This document shows, one piece after another, positions 33,954 to 45,900 of a stretch of DNA of 64,000 bases. The translations under genes were made by a program, and so were the position numbers. The stretch is from Kalaharituber pfeilii (Eukaryota; Ascomycota; Pezizomycetes; Pezizales; Pezizaceae). Every line of letters starts with the position of its first letter. Position 1 is the first letter of the stretch. The notes beneath the pieces are model-generated. The model was not told the DNA's origin. It saw only the letters and a list, made by a program, of their open reading frames with translations, and did not search any database. The stretch lies in NCBI GenBank assembly GCA_015179045.1, contig WHUZ01000001.1, positions 558,001 to 622,000 of the forward strand. Direction: 5' to 3'.

Positions 33954-34666
33954 GTCTTCTGTGTCTTCTTCCCTTTTTTATTCCGTTTCGTTTCTCTGCT
34001 CTCACTGCTCCAACCAAAGTTGGAGTGCGGAACAGAATCAGAAGCTTCCAAGGAAACAGAATGGAAAGAAACGAACGTTGAGCAAGAAGAGGGTACGTAA
34101 CACAGCAGAAGAACGTGACAAAAGTATAAATATCAATGAAACTCGCGGCAGGATGATAGGCAGGCTCCAATCGGGATGTTATTTAAGTTGGGCATTCAAA
34201 GTTCAATCTATGCGATGCGCCGGCCAATTCACAGTAACTGCAGCGCTCGCATTTTCCCCGTGCCGAGTCTCAGGTTCAGCGCCTTGCTTGCAATAAGGTG
34301 AGAAGTATGGTATTGATACTAGTCGTAATGACTGGTCTGTATTTCATGGTCCTGTACTGTAAACTATATGTGTGGGAGGAGCTTGTATGAGTTGCGTCTT
34401 TGCTGAAATAATGTGTAAGGGGACGTGAAGTTCTGGTTCCAATCTCTAATAGCATTTGCTCTAGCACTTGTTGCATAGCACCTTGGCCGAATTCTGCATG
34501 CGATCTCCAAGTTTCATAGCTAAAGTTTCCCTGTACCTGTTTCTACCCAACACGCAAGCCGAGCCTTGCGTAGCCCTCGGCCTTATTCAACGCCAAGTCA
34601 CAACCTCCAAACCTGAAGTATCACCGCTGGCACCCACTCCAATACCCCAATATAGCTGTATCTGCA
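33954..34666. promoter_or_regulatory. Bidirectional promoter region between SPP1 and TAD1
   Basis: About 710 bp between divergent start codons. No convincing TATA box or named site was seen. A long + strand open frame that reaches into this region from 32880 is a shadow of SPP1. Confidence 0.4.
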
Positions 34667-36469
34667 ATGGACACAGGGCTGCCATCAATGCCAACATCCC
34701 CCATAGCAGACCTCGTTGCAATGTCAATTGTCTCCGCATTCACGGCTCTCCCAGCAAAGAGTAAGCCCAGGCTACGAAACAATGGTTCCTATGAATGGGT
34801 TACATTGGCGGGAATTGCCCTGGAGCACGACGGTGAGTCCCTTTCCGCCATTTCTTCACAGACATTCTAATACCCAAAAGCATGCATACATTTCTAATCT
34901 GTATGCAAAATGCACTTGTCTATATGTACCTCCAGCTGAAGACCACTAGGAGCCTATCGCTCTACAAAGACATACTAACATTCCCCATTCAAACAGACGG
35001 CAAAATCACCTGCGTCTCCCTAGGGTTTGCTCCCCCGATCCACTCTCCTCTCCTTCACCAGCAACTATGTTAACCCCCCGACCACTTCACCCACCTCAAA
35101 AGAACAGGCGTCAAATGCCTCCCCTCGTCCAAAGTTCCCCTCGCAAAAGGCCTTGTCCTGCACGACTGCCATGCCGAAAGTACAATCCCTTCTTCTTCCC
35201 TTCCTCCTCCCTCCCTTGTCTCCTCCTATTATCTCATCATCTAAACTCGCCTGTCCCCCTAGTCCTGGCCCTCCGCGCCTTCAATGCCTTTCTCATTGAA
35301 GAATGCCGGCTCCTCCTCACCGCTTCGCCCGAGGTGCCCGAGGCCTATGTGTCCCCGTACGTCCGGTTACGTGAGGTATCCGAACTGTGCTGCGAGATAC
35401 CGCACCCGTTTGCGATACGGGAAGGCGTCAAGATACATATGTTTACATCTGAGGCACCTTGTTTGTCCCCTCCCTGTCCTCCTCCCTCAGTAGGTCTTCC
35501 CCATCACACTCTAAGCTCATCTCGTCGGGATACCTAGGCGGTGACTGCTCCATGGAACTCACCATCTTGTCCCAACCTGACCCTACTCCATGGGCCCCCC
35601 CACCCCCTTCTCCCGAATCTACCCTCCCCTCCACCTCCATCCCCTCTCCCCTCCCGCTCCTTCGTGGCCGCGGCTACTTCTCCCACCTCGGCACCCTCCG
35701 CACTAAGCCCGGCCGCCCGGACTCCCCTCCTTCTCTCTCCAAATCTTGTAGCGACAAGCTGTCCCTCAAAACCTTTCTTTCGACCTTGTCAACGCCTACA
35801 AGCTACCTCATTGCCCCTCTAGCCCCTGCGTACATTAGCACCCTGATTCTCCCTCACACAGAATATTCTTATACCGGGTGTGCAAGGGCGTTTGGGGTTA
35901 GTGGCCGCCTTACCGCCCTCTCTGAAGATATGGGAACAGAGACTGTGACGGGACTGTACACTTTCCGCCCCTTCATCTCCCTCACCACTACCCCAGCCCT
36001 TCCCTCCCTCCTCCCGCCCGCCTTCCCCTTCTCCCGCCGCTACGCCACCGCTACATCCGCGACCCCAACCCCCTCAAATATCTCCACTGTCGCCATTCTG
36101 CCCCACAACCTCCACGAGACACTCATCTCCGGCGTCCTGCAGGGTCGCAAAGCATTCCCTCCTACACCTCTAGGTGCAAGCCGGATCTCCAAACTTCGTC
36201 TGTGGGAAGCGGCACGAATTGTAGCGGGCCTGGTGCTGGCGAGGCAGATGGGAGGGCAGACGGTGGCGGGGGAGTTGATGAGGTGGGTAGTGAGGAGGAG
36301 GAGGTATGAAGAGTTGAAGGTTCCTGCTGACGGGAATAGTGGAGATGGAGACGCGGGAGTGGGGGAAAGAGTGCGGAGGGAGAGATGGAGGGCGAAGGAG
36401 AAGGTGAGAGGGGTACTGGGGGGGTGGGAGAGAAATGGGGGGAATGAGATTGAAATTGAAGGGTCGTGA
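34667..36469 (+). CDS. TAD1: tRNA-specific adenosine deaminase 1 (ADAT1 type)
   Basis: Deaminates adenosine 37 of tRNA-Ala to inosine; a zinc deaminase of the ADAR/ADAT1 editase family. Exons join as GSYEWVTLAGIALEHD / GKITCVSL / GTGVKCLPSSKVPLAKGLVL with HDCHAE / ILALRAFNAFLIEEC, continuing through EAP to CGDCSMEL. Catalytic residues are visible: HAE (zinc His and proton-shuttle Glu, about 35170), PCGDCS (second zinc Cys) and SCSDKL (third zinc Cys, about 35743). RTKPGR before it fits the inositol-hexakisphosphate-binding signature of the family. The editase domain continues with FLSTLSTPTSYLIAPLAPAY and the C-terminal SKLRLWEAARIV. Length about 470 aa. Small introns interrupt the N-terminal half only. 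Pyrimidine-rich, GC-rich codon use, like its neighbours. Confidence 0.93.
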
Positions 36470-36626
36470 TTGATGGATGAATGATATCTTGGTGATAATA
36501 TATCCCCAGGAGGTCGATTTTGCATAGCGTAGACAATAAAATCAAGCCCAGTTGAATAGGAATTAGGATATCATAGCATTCCAAAATATCGAAATCATCG
36601 CCCATATATCTTCCCTCCTTTACCCT

Positions 36627-37546
36627 TCAACTCCCCCAGTCACCCCTTACCCTCTCGAACACACTTTCCAGCACACTTCTCTCCATCTCCAATTGCTTGA
36701 TTTTCGACCTGACCTCCTTCTCCTCCCTCTCTATCTTCGTCAGGTCCTCATTAATCCTACTCCTCGCCTCCTCACGCTCGCGTGCCTTTGCCGTCGACAT
36801 CGACGTCGACGTCGTCGGCGAGGGCGGGAGCTGCGATAGTGGTAGCATTGTCGTCGTAGTCGTAGCAACCGTAGGTGTAGTACTCGAGAACGAGGACGTA
36901 GGCGACGTGGGCGAGGCCGTTAGAGTGTGGGGGTGAGGAGGCGGAGGGAGCAGCAGCGTGAGACCGTCCCTGTCGCGCTCTTCCCGCTTTTCCCTTTCCC
37001 TTTCCCTTTCCCTTTCCCTTTCCCGTTCCCGTTCCCTCTCTTTCTCCCGCTTCCTCTCGCTCGCGCTTGTGCCGTCCCGGTCCCTCTCGCCCCTCTCGCC
37101 CCTCTCGCCCCTGTCCCCTCTGTCCTTACTCAGTAGCCCCACAGTAGTAACACTACCAACCCTGCCCTTCTTCTCCCTCTCCTTCCCCCCCTCTCCACCA
37201 CCACCCCTCTCCCCCGTTCCCTCTCCCTCTCCCTTTCCTTCCTGATGCTTTTCGGCGACACCTTTTCCTTCTCCCCAACCCGTTCCCCTCTTTCCCTTTC
37301 CCATTTCTCCTTCCGACTGCCCGCCGGCGCTGCAGCCGCCGCCGGCACGAAATCGATATCCATCCTATCATCCCTCTCGCTCTCCCGCTCCCGTTCGCGC
37401 TCCCGTTCCCGCTCCCGATGCGAATGCACCGCCACCGGCGCCCGTGCCGGCGACGACTCTCGCGACGACGGGTCCGAGTACGGGGTGGTGTCGCGCGGTG
37501 AAGGAAGGGGCATTTGGTTGCGATTAACTGGCTTCCGACAATACAC
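36627..37546 (-). CDS. Arg/Glu-rich low-complexity protein, unknown function
   Basis: Not recognised. The N-terminal part (MPLPSPRDTTPYSDPSSRES, start 37513 or 37546) leads into RE dipeptide runs and DRMDIDFVPAAAAAPAG. A second frame carries more RE/RD runs, a Ser/Thr/Pro stretch and an ordered C-terminus of coiled-coil character (REEARSRINEDLTKIEREEK to VLESVFERVRGDW, about 36630-36790). The two halves are in different frames, so an intron or indel must lie at about 37130-37300; repetitive sequence there hides it. RE/RD-rich stretches are common in nuclear RNA-processing proteins, but that is only suggestive. Convergent with TAD1, 157 bp apart. Confidence 0.5.
36988..37023. repeat. Hexamer microsatellite (tttccc)6
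   Basis: Six tandem tttccc units followed by variant units (cgttcc). On the minus strand they encode the RE dipeptide run of the Arg/Glu-rich protein. Unit length divisible by three preserves the frame. Confidence 0.85.
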
Positions 37547-38186
37547 CCAACAAAGCTTAACTTGGAGTGTTGATTATGAGATGTATGGGGCGGTGTTTTT
37601 GGCAAATCTATCTAGGTAGTCGTTATGCTTGTGTACGCGATTGAGTACTTTGTATGTCTAGGCCGCCGAGGGTGCAATGCGGTAGTCTGGTTCGAGACTG
37701 CGCACAAGGCTGGTATCTTAAGCCCTCAGTGTCTTAATCATTCAACCCCAGTCAAAACTCTTGGCTATCTTTAGGTAGATCTTATCTTAGTCTAGGGTAC
37801 TCAGCATCAGCGGAGCAGCCTTGCCCGAGGAAGAGAGATACATCAACGACATGCCAGTTTCACTCACCACCTGTACTTAAGTTATCCCGTAGTGATGTCG
37901 CTCAATATGCCCAGATATCGCTACAGGGTATCCCCCAATTAGACTCTACAGTCTGTAGTGCTGCAATTGGTTGGACACCAATTGCGGCTTAAGTGAGGGT
38001 ATGCACAATGCAGCACTGAGTATATCATAAGGATCCCAACTTGATCTTCGTGATATGCAGGGAAGTCAGTATCCTAGTAATATTCACCACTATCATATAA
38101 GCAGCTCCCCAAAGAATTTTGATTGGCCTTTAGGTCACAGAAACCGGGTTCGACAGAGCAATAGGCCTGCGAAACTTTAGGTCTCC
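37547..38186. other. Intergenic region, nothing identified
   Basis: No conserved reading frame or RNA gene recognised between the Arg/Glu-rich gene and the NLR-like pseudogene. Confidence 0.4.
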
Positions 38187-39084
38187 TTTTCGATGGCGTC
38201 CCAAAATCTCGACCTCTTCCACTCCAACGGCGGCCTCCTCTACCTTAGCTGCAACTCCGACCGTATCAGCTGTCCCATGAACACCTCCGAAAAGTGGCTC
38301 AAGTGCTAGAACTGCAGTTTTCACCATCTCCCCATCATTATGGCAAAGGTTGCTTGAGACAGTCCAGAAAAAGCTAAAAGAAAAGCCTCTCATGCTCAGT
38401 GAACTCTCATGTCAACCGGCAAGCGGGATTGGCCATAGGCGACTTGCAGGCCACTATAGATCAGCAGGATAACAAATCTGCGACTGTGCAGCGGTTGCAA
38501 GAAATCCTAGGAATCTTTGACAAGTATGCAGGGATTGTTGATACAGCAATACAACTAGCATATACAGGAGGTTACAGCCCTGGTGTGGGCGGGTGTAAGA
38601 GGATTATTACTGGTTCGTTACATTCAAATATTATTTTTTTATCAGCTGATCGACTGCTGGTAGGTTGCTCTGAATCATAGTAAAATCAAGGAGAGCCTTG
38701 AACAGTTTATCACAGCTATTGTTGAAAAGATAGTACTGTGCGATTTTTATGCCATTGTGTGCGGAGACATCATCGAAATTGTTGTTCTCCGGCAACATCG
38801 CACCAACGAAGTACAGCCTGAGCTGGGACAAGAAGCAGCGCTGTCGCAAACCTTTCTGGGTGCGTAGGGGATCTTGGCATTTCACGTGCCATGGTGAGGG
38901 AAGGCCAGAGGGGGAGGTGACTACTCGAAAAGGAAGGGGGCACCGGAAAGGAAAGGGTATATAATGAGGGGGAGAGTGGGGAGGCCTCAGGCAATATCAT
39001 CATCGTTACAAGGTTGAAGAAAGTCAGATCCATAGACCTCGATCAATTCCAGCTGTTTTGCTCCTTCTTCCCTCTAGTCCACTT

Positions 39085-40943
39085 TCTTCCTCTACAGCGC
39101 CACACCTCGGTAATGACAGACGGTGCCCCCCCACTGTCACCAGCCCTTTTCCTGATAGCGGTCCAGCCAACAGTCAAACAAGTCAGTGAGAGAAGGTTCA
39201 TACGCACCTATGTAGATGACTTCCATGGGGTCATTGCGAACCGGTCCCTAACTCAGCTAAAGAAGGCAATCAAGACCCACCGAGCCGAACTAGAGAGCGA
39301 GGCCGAGAAGGAACGCTTCCAGCTAGACCAGGCCAAGAGAGACAATCGTCACATCGAGATCAAGGGTCCAGACTACCGACTAGTAGGGCTGAATGTGGAC
39401 TGGGAACTCAAATTCGACCCACTCTTCCGGAAGAGGTTGAACCTAGGGAAAGCAGCGTGGGCCGTGGTAACGAGACTAGGGAAGCTCGGCCCAGCGAAGA
39501 TGAGTGTGATGAAAGGCCTTCCCATGTAAATAGTTACCTCTTGGGGCAGCAGCATGAAGATCACCCGGAAGGGGGAGTGCTACCTCTTGGGGCAGTAGCA
39601 GGAGAGGTCCCGTCCGGGATGGTGCGGAAGGTTCTTCGAGGAGGTGGGACTCCTGACTTTCTTTTCGTTTTTGAGGAGATAGACTTCGAGATAGATCAGA
39701 CTTTGCTTCGTGCCTCTGCCTCGTGCCCTCCGCCTCAGCTACATCGTGCCCTCCTCTTGCTCAGTGCATACACCGATAGCTGACGAGGAGTTCCTTGCAT
39801 ACGAGGGGCTGGGTGCAAGTCCCCTCACAAGTGGTGCATACAAGGGGCTGGGTGCAAGTCCCCTCACAACGAGGCAGTTATACACCAGCAGCACGAGAGC
39901 AATAGCAACATCGATGATCGGGGAGCTGGGCGTGGTCAGATTACGGGCAGAGCTCACCCAGAGCAGAAGGCGAAGGAGCTGGAGAAGTGGCAGTACGTCG
40001 TGACGAGATCAATCATTGGAGCCCCCGGGGTATGCGGAGAGACGTGGTGAAGGGCCTAGCAAATATTGAATCAATGCAGACCTTCATAAAAGGCGAGAGA
40101 ATCCGAGTAGAGGTGAGGCCTCTGAGATTCCAGGACGAGACCGTCCTGAACGAAGAGGAAGACACAACCTACCTAAGAGGAGACACGGGATAGAATGTTC
40201 CACTGACTATCCCTAGCCATACTCTACACACTGGATAGAGATGCGGGAAGGCTCGAGTGGGAGAGAAGAATAGAGAGAGACAGATGAAGGGTGGAGAGTG
40301 GCATACACTGATGGGATCAGGATAGCAGAGAGAACGGGGACAGGGCTGTGGCGAGAGCAAGAGAAGCCCAGGTCATATTACTTGGGAACCAGGGCAACAG
40401 TAAATGATGCGGAACTGATAGCTATGGCAAGTGCACTCAGAGCAGGAGACGAGGAACTGCTCCTAGTCACGGACTCCAAGGTAGCCATCCAGAAGCTCAG
40501 AAGCCTAGCCGAGGGCTGCCAGACGCCTGGGGGAGCAGCCTAGTTGGCCAGAGAGACCTGGGAAGAAGAGTAGCACGGGGGGCATGGACGTAGCAGCGTT
40601 GTGGATCAAGGGCCATAAAGGCATCGAAGGCAACGAGAGGGCCAATAGAGCGTCCAAAATTGGCACCCTCCTACCTTACCAAGATGACACCGTGACAGAG
40701 GCAGGATTGCGAATGGAGACGAGAGCTCAAAGGGCGAGAGGGACCCCTTGGCCGAGATGCTGGGGTTGGCGGACGATGACTGTCTTTCCTTCTCTCTAAG
40801 TTCCTCTACGTTATCGGGGTGGGAAGAGCGAGGAAGAGGCGATGCAACTTTTTCCTATAAATCTTTTTTTCTTTTGTCTCCTATGTAGTTAACCTCGTCA
40901 TAGCCCACAGGGCGGCATGCGAGTAATGTTTTAAAAAAAAAAA
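39085..40943 (+). pseudogene. Tad-like LINE copy 2, truncated, inside the NLR-like gene
   Basis: A 5'-truncated non-LTR retrotransposon starts in the RT palm (TDGAPPLSPALFLIAVQPTV) and carries YVDDFH (about 39210-39227), GPDYRLVGLNVDWELKF, then KWQYVVTRSIIGAP and RGDVVKGLANIES-like sequence, RNase H (VNDAELIAMASAL, VTDSKVAIQKL, ALWIKGHKGIEGNERANRAS), and the 3' tail cgtcatagcccacagggcgg with an A run to 40943. It is clearly related to 1130-3835 but has fewer stop codons, so it is probably younger or less mutated. Unrelated repeat-rich sequence (about 39530-39950) replaces part of the connection domain. It divides the N-terminal and P-loop parts of the NLR-like pseudogene. Confidence 0.85.
39805..39869. 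repeat. 39-bp tandem repeat with internal fold-back, inside LINE copy 2
   Basis: ggggctgggtgcaagtcccc and its continuation tcacaa occurs at 39805-39830 and 39844-39869, 39 bp apart. Each unit holds a short stem (aggggc/gtcccct). A second local duplication (tacctcttggggcag, near 39536 and 39582) lies just upstream. This block interrupts the LINE reading frame and is foreign to copy 1. Confidence 0.75.
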
Positions 40944-42134
40944 TAAGTAACAAAATAAAAAATCCCGCAACATCACGCCATCCTCTATGACAATGAAATT
41001 CATGTACATGTTGAAGCCCTTACAATTGAGTTTCTGCCATTCGTTGATGATATCTCTGAAAAGTTCGAGAATGTGCAGATCTTGTTACGGTGCCTACAAT
41101 GATGTAGCAAAATGAGGGTGTAACTTAAGACAACGCTTGAAGCTTGACCATCGGACCATCTCTCGAGGGCTCCTTATATAGCCAGCTCCCTGCGCATGCC
41201 TACTGTATATTCTATTTTTTTTTTAAAAAAAAAACTTAAAGTCAATATCAACGCCTTGGTAGCTGAGGTTGTGCACAACAAGCCTACGCATGCTCATGCC
41301 ACTCAGTGGCGCAACTCACTCACCCAACCATGCGCTCTGCTAGAGATACGCTTTTGTGACCTGACCTGTCAATTGTATTGCCCTGCTGTAGCTATCGGTT
41401 GATCAGGCCGAATGGTCACTAGTAGCCTTACGGGTCAACTCAGGGTGGATATCCCCAGCCTCTCTGGGTAGGCCCGTGACAGATATGGCAACCATGAAAA
41501 GGATTATGGATCCACTCTAAAACACTTGAGCAGATGCGAGGTCTCTTCAATGACATTGAATCAAAAGTGGCACCTTTAACCAAGCTAAATGAGATTATTA
41601 CACAAGCAGAATGCAAGAACTTCTAGATATGCTCTCTCCACTAGAGTCTGTTAAGCGACATCAGGGTGGTGCAGTTCAGTCGGGTTGATGGTACGTATAC
41701 AGGTACATGGCGACTACGACACAACTGTTTCTATCAGTGGTATGACAGCGCCACACAAGCTACAAAGAACCATTTTCTATGCTCTTATGGTGTCCCTGGT
41801 TCTGGAAAAACAATGGTAAGGTATGATTGTATCCATGTTTAGACAGGTATAGGACACAACACTAATAGTGCTTATCCCTATGTAGTTCTATTCTGATTGA
41901 TCATCTTATATCCAGATTTTCTTGGTGGGATACTGTAGGCATTGCTTGTCTATATTGCGACTATTGAGGCCAAACAAACCAACAGCAGTTAATATCCTGG
42001 GCAGCCTTCTTAAACAATTTTCTACTTGATCACGAGTACCAGATGCAGTGGTGAGTAGAGCTTAACGATATCTCCAAAATGTTTGAGGTTAAGTTACCTC
42101 ATTTGGCCGCTGCTCAAACAAACGAAACAGCAAT

Positions 42135-42190
42135 CAGAAAGAACTATCTATTAGTAACAGTAACAGAAAGAACTTATCTATTAGTAACAG
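42135..42190. repeat. Short tandem duplication (26-27 bp) in the NLR-like pseudogene
   Basis: cagaaagaact.atctatta followed by gtaacag occurs twice (42135-42160 and 42164-42190) with one base of length difference. It is a local duplication within decayed NACHT sequence. Confidence 0.8.
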
Positions 42191-42333
42191 CAACATGCGG
42201 GCAACGGATGTAAAGTGATAGCTCAAACACGGTGACGGGTGGCGGATGTTATGTTTCGACATGAAGTTGTTGTAGCTGCTTGTTAAGAGTGAGAATGTGT
42301 CAAAGGACAATGACGGTATGACGCCATTGGCAT

Positions 42334-42394
42334 TTCTATTTAATTTTTTTTATTATCACGTGACCCTGCATGCAGCTGTTCGCCATGGCAGGGC
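42334..42394 (-). mobile_element. Ultra-short retroposon, copy 3, in the ankyrin region
   Basis: On the minus strand the body gccctgccatggcgaacagc to cacgtgataata is followed by a degenerate A-rich tail. It has the same 5' end as the copies at 761 and 2183. The flanking direct repeat is short (ggcat at 42329-42333 and 42395-42399). Around the insertion the ankyrin-type sequence acgccattggca / gcatgagcagc can be rejoined, supporting insertion into the NLR-like gene. Confidence 0.65.
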
Positions 42395-42900
42395 GGCATG
42401 AGCAGCTTTGAAGGGACATGAGGTCATTGTGCAGCTTATCGGGTGAGAAGATGTGAATCTCAACTTAAAGGGCAAAGTCGGCATGACGTCCTTGTCTTGG
42501 GAGCTATGAAAGGGCATGAACAGTTGCTTATTGATCGCGAGGATGTGGAAAGGATAGTCTTGGCAGGACGCCATTGGTATGAGCAGCTAGAAATGGACAA
42601 GAGACCATTGTGCAGCTGCTTGTTGAGCGCGAGGATGTGGAAAGGACAAAGGTATGTGGCCGGACACCGCTGTCTAGCTCAGTTTGAGCTTGGACATGAG
42701 GCCATTGTGAAACTGCTCATCGAGTTCAAGGGTCAACTCAAAGCATGTTGAAGGTATAACACCGTTGGCATTAGAAATAAACTTGAGGCAGTTGTGTGGC
42801 TGCTTGTTGAGCGCGAGGATGCTGACTCAAAGGATAATCCACGGACATGAGGCCATTGTGAAGCAGTTTCTATGACATCATTGGCATTGGTTGCCACACA

Positions 42901-45900
42901 TGCCGGATATTGTGATGTTAATTCTCACTAATTGTCAGGTGACCTTTCTTTTAGTTCTCGAGTCCGTTTTTGGTTCCTGTTTTTCTCGAGACATACTTTC
43001 TTCCAGGTATTAATACCTAGTGGTACCCTTCTCAGACTCGCTGTTTCGCTATAGTATATCTTCTCAATCCCCACACCAAGAAATGTTTCGATGTCAGCCT
43101 TTTATAAACGTTGCGGTCCAGTTTGGCGAGATAAATTAGCTCCGTAGATGTAATTACGGTGACTTATCTGTTGGGGCAGACTCACTACATGACCTGTGGA
43201 AGCGAAAACAGCCCCACTTGTGCGCTTCACAACGGTTGAGATTCCGGAAATTTGAACGTGAATCAGCCTTGACTGATTTCACCTAATCGGCAATCTGAAA
43301 GTCCGGTATGTTTACTATTCCTACTTAAAGGCACTTCAACTTCTGAGTTGGCGGCATCATCAACACTGCCGCTCAAATGGTGGGTGATCATATGAGGGAT
43401 TGCAGCGATCCTGGCTTATTCTACGTAAGAGATAAAAGATCACGCAACAGTTTCAATGTTAATTCTTTATTAGTATGCGGTGCTCCCCTTCCGCAGAGTC
43501 GCCGTAAAAGTTGCAACGACCCTCTACGGTAATATTTTTCCCAATCGCATTCGTGCGAAGTGGCTGAGCGACGCAAAAGGCCCCGCGTGGTCAATTACTG
43601 CGGGCCTCTTGGGAAATGGTAGCTGGCGGGGTTCTCCTGTGGTGACAACATGGTTTCAAAATATGTCGCGATCTTCTCATTCCATAACAATTGTTATTCC
43701 AGCGTTTTCAACTCCTTTAAACTTGCTCTTGAGGTTTTTCAAAAGAATATGAGAGTACAGTACCCACCAAATCAAAGGTGTATGAAGCACGTGTGTCATC
43801 AAGGAGAGTCTTCAGCACTAACCATTATTCATTCCACCAAACTCTGAATGGGAGTAAACGTAAATAAAATAAAATGAAATGAAAATGAAATGAAATGAAA
43901 TAAGCTTGCCAGGGGATTAAGTAGATACCCATAAGCCTAAACAAGCAAACTCCGAAAAAGAAACAATAGAGATGGAGAGAAATGGTTAAGTACCGATATA
44001 ACTCCAATACCCTGAAATAATATTGCATGAGAACATATATCTTTCCCTGGAAAAGGGTTGAAAAGCCAGTGACCAAGTTGCAAGGCGGCCTCATATTCAA
44101 ACTGCCATCATGTCAAACTATACTATTTTTGTTCAAGTAAGAACCAACAGTCGTATCAGTTCTAGTCCCCTTGGTTCAATTATAGGAAATTGCATTGCCA
44201 ACTGCTGCTATATGCCGTTCACATAATGCTGCATGGGATACTGTGGAAATCTGCGTAAGCAATTGCGTTTAATATTGAACAGTGAACTATATGAACTCAC
44301 CAGCAACATCTATATTCCCCGCAATCGATGCATGGCATCTGTCCAGGCACACCACCTTGAGGTGTCACCAAGAACGCCTTCTCCCCGGAGCTCTTGTTAT
44401 AGTCAACAACACCAAGATGTCCAGTGGATTGACACATTATGACTACTATTTCAGTTTCCGCGCAATATGGTAATAGTCTTGATGCCTGCCAAGATCTTGT
44501 AAACCTTTCTCGACCTCCAGTTAAGTTAGCTTACAACCTAGAAACTGCCAAAGCGATTGCTTTCCTTTCAATTGGCGATCAAATGTAGGAATCAGAGTAA
44601 AAAATAGCACAAATATCAACAACCCTCGCAGCATGTAAGTACCACGAGTTATCTGATGGGGTTGGAACAAATTTTGGCTGTTTCTCATCATGTAAATGCA
44701 TTTGGGAGAACGATGGGATACAATTAACTGAACACGAAAAAAAAAAAAAAAAAAAAATGCAAAAGAAACGAAAAATAGTGAGAGTTGAAAGTCAGTGAGT
44801 TGAGCGCTTCCTTTGGCCCAATGGAATCCACTCCAGATGGCTCTATGTGCGCAGTGTTGTCGTTTCGCATTTCTCAAAAAATAGCTCCAATGGCCATCAT
44901 ACATGCATCCATTGCACACCAGTACCCCCATCTCCCTCACCTGTTTTCCATCCCATATCCGTTCCCCTCCTTCTCTTCCCCGCCAGGCTGGTTCCAACGT
45001 ACCATGCATCGCAGAAGTAGGTAGGTCGGGTAGGCGCACGTAGGCACATGTAGTAGGGCGACAGCTCAAACACCCATTCAACACATCATAACTAGCCCGC
45101 AAGGACTAGATATACCAATATTTTCTCCCAACAATCTCAAACAAAACTAAGTGAAAAAAAAAAGCAACTTCGGGACAAAACAACGCAGCGATAAAACGTG
45201 GGAACTCAAAACCAACAAGAACAGCACTCGACAGTAGCACGCAAAAGCTACTCACCTTTTTTTCTTCAAATGAGGACAGATGAGCTTCACACACCCGCGT
45301 TTCGATCTTGAATTGTCGCAGTAGTTGTATTAGAGATTATTGTTAGCCCGTAGTTGTTCCCCGCTTCCTTTCAGTATCGTTGAGCAAGCGACTCCCCCAC
45401 GTGTCCTGGCAGCGCAAATATATATATCTTGGAGGTATCACAATATTAGAGATCCTGATCAGATGAGTTTGAGTCCCTGGCAGAACAACACGGGGCGAAA
45501 AGCACTGTTGAGTTTAAGAACGAATGAGACAACAAACCCTTGGCACAAGACCTTGAACTGGACTGGGCATGGGATGTAGGGTTAGGGTATAACGTCATAA
45601 GTCATAACGATTATGGTCATGGGATGTGAAGATGTAGTGTACCAGGAAGTGACTCCCTTCATCGTAGCCTTGTCCCCAGGCTTATCATAGTTATAATGTG
45701 GGCTAGGTAATCGACCAGGACTTGTAGATATAAGAAACCAGAATTGAGTTCAAAAAAGCCTGGAGACATTGTCGCGTTCCCATCTCGTGCAGAACCACAT
45801 CTTGTTGGAGATCGAAATCGTAATGGATTTGAAGCTTGTATTACGGAACTATAATGTTCCGTGTACTTGTGCATCAAATACACCATCCCCATTAGTGAAC

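Larger units (their letters stand above)
38187..42900 (+). pseudogene. NLR-like NACHT/ankyrin (STAND) gene 2, decayed and split by a LINE
   Basis: Pieces lie in order on the + strand. MASQNLDLFH with SLWQRLLETVQKKLKEK (38187-38390). AIGDLQATIDQQDNKSATVQ to LGIFDKYAGIVDTAIQ (38430-38560). SLEQFITAIVEKIVLCDFYA (about 38688-38760). After the LINE, KFENVQI and LFNDIESKVAPLTKLN (about 41060-41600). Then FLCSYGVPGSGKTM with a Walker A P-loop (about 41772-41816) and SILIDHLISRFSW (about 41886), ILGSLLKQF (about 41996), and ankyrin-like repeats with GHEAIVKLLIEF and LLVERED (about 42400-42880). This is the N-terminal, NACHT and ankyrin architecture of fungal STAND proteins linked to non-self recognition and programmed cell death. 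Stops, frame changes, loss of most of the NACHT body and three insertions show it is dead. Confidence 0.75.

Noticed and set aside
32880..34100. Long + strand open frame (406 codons), with a second at 33055-33837
   Set aside because: Antisense shadows of the GC-rich repetitive SPP1 N-terminus; composition is low-complexity Arg/Ala/Gly with no domain.
44521..45102. 193-codon minus-strand frame with a phenylalanine-rich segment
   Set aside because: The phenylalanine run is a T tract; there is no recognisable domain and codon use is unlike the real genes.
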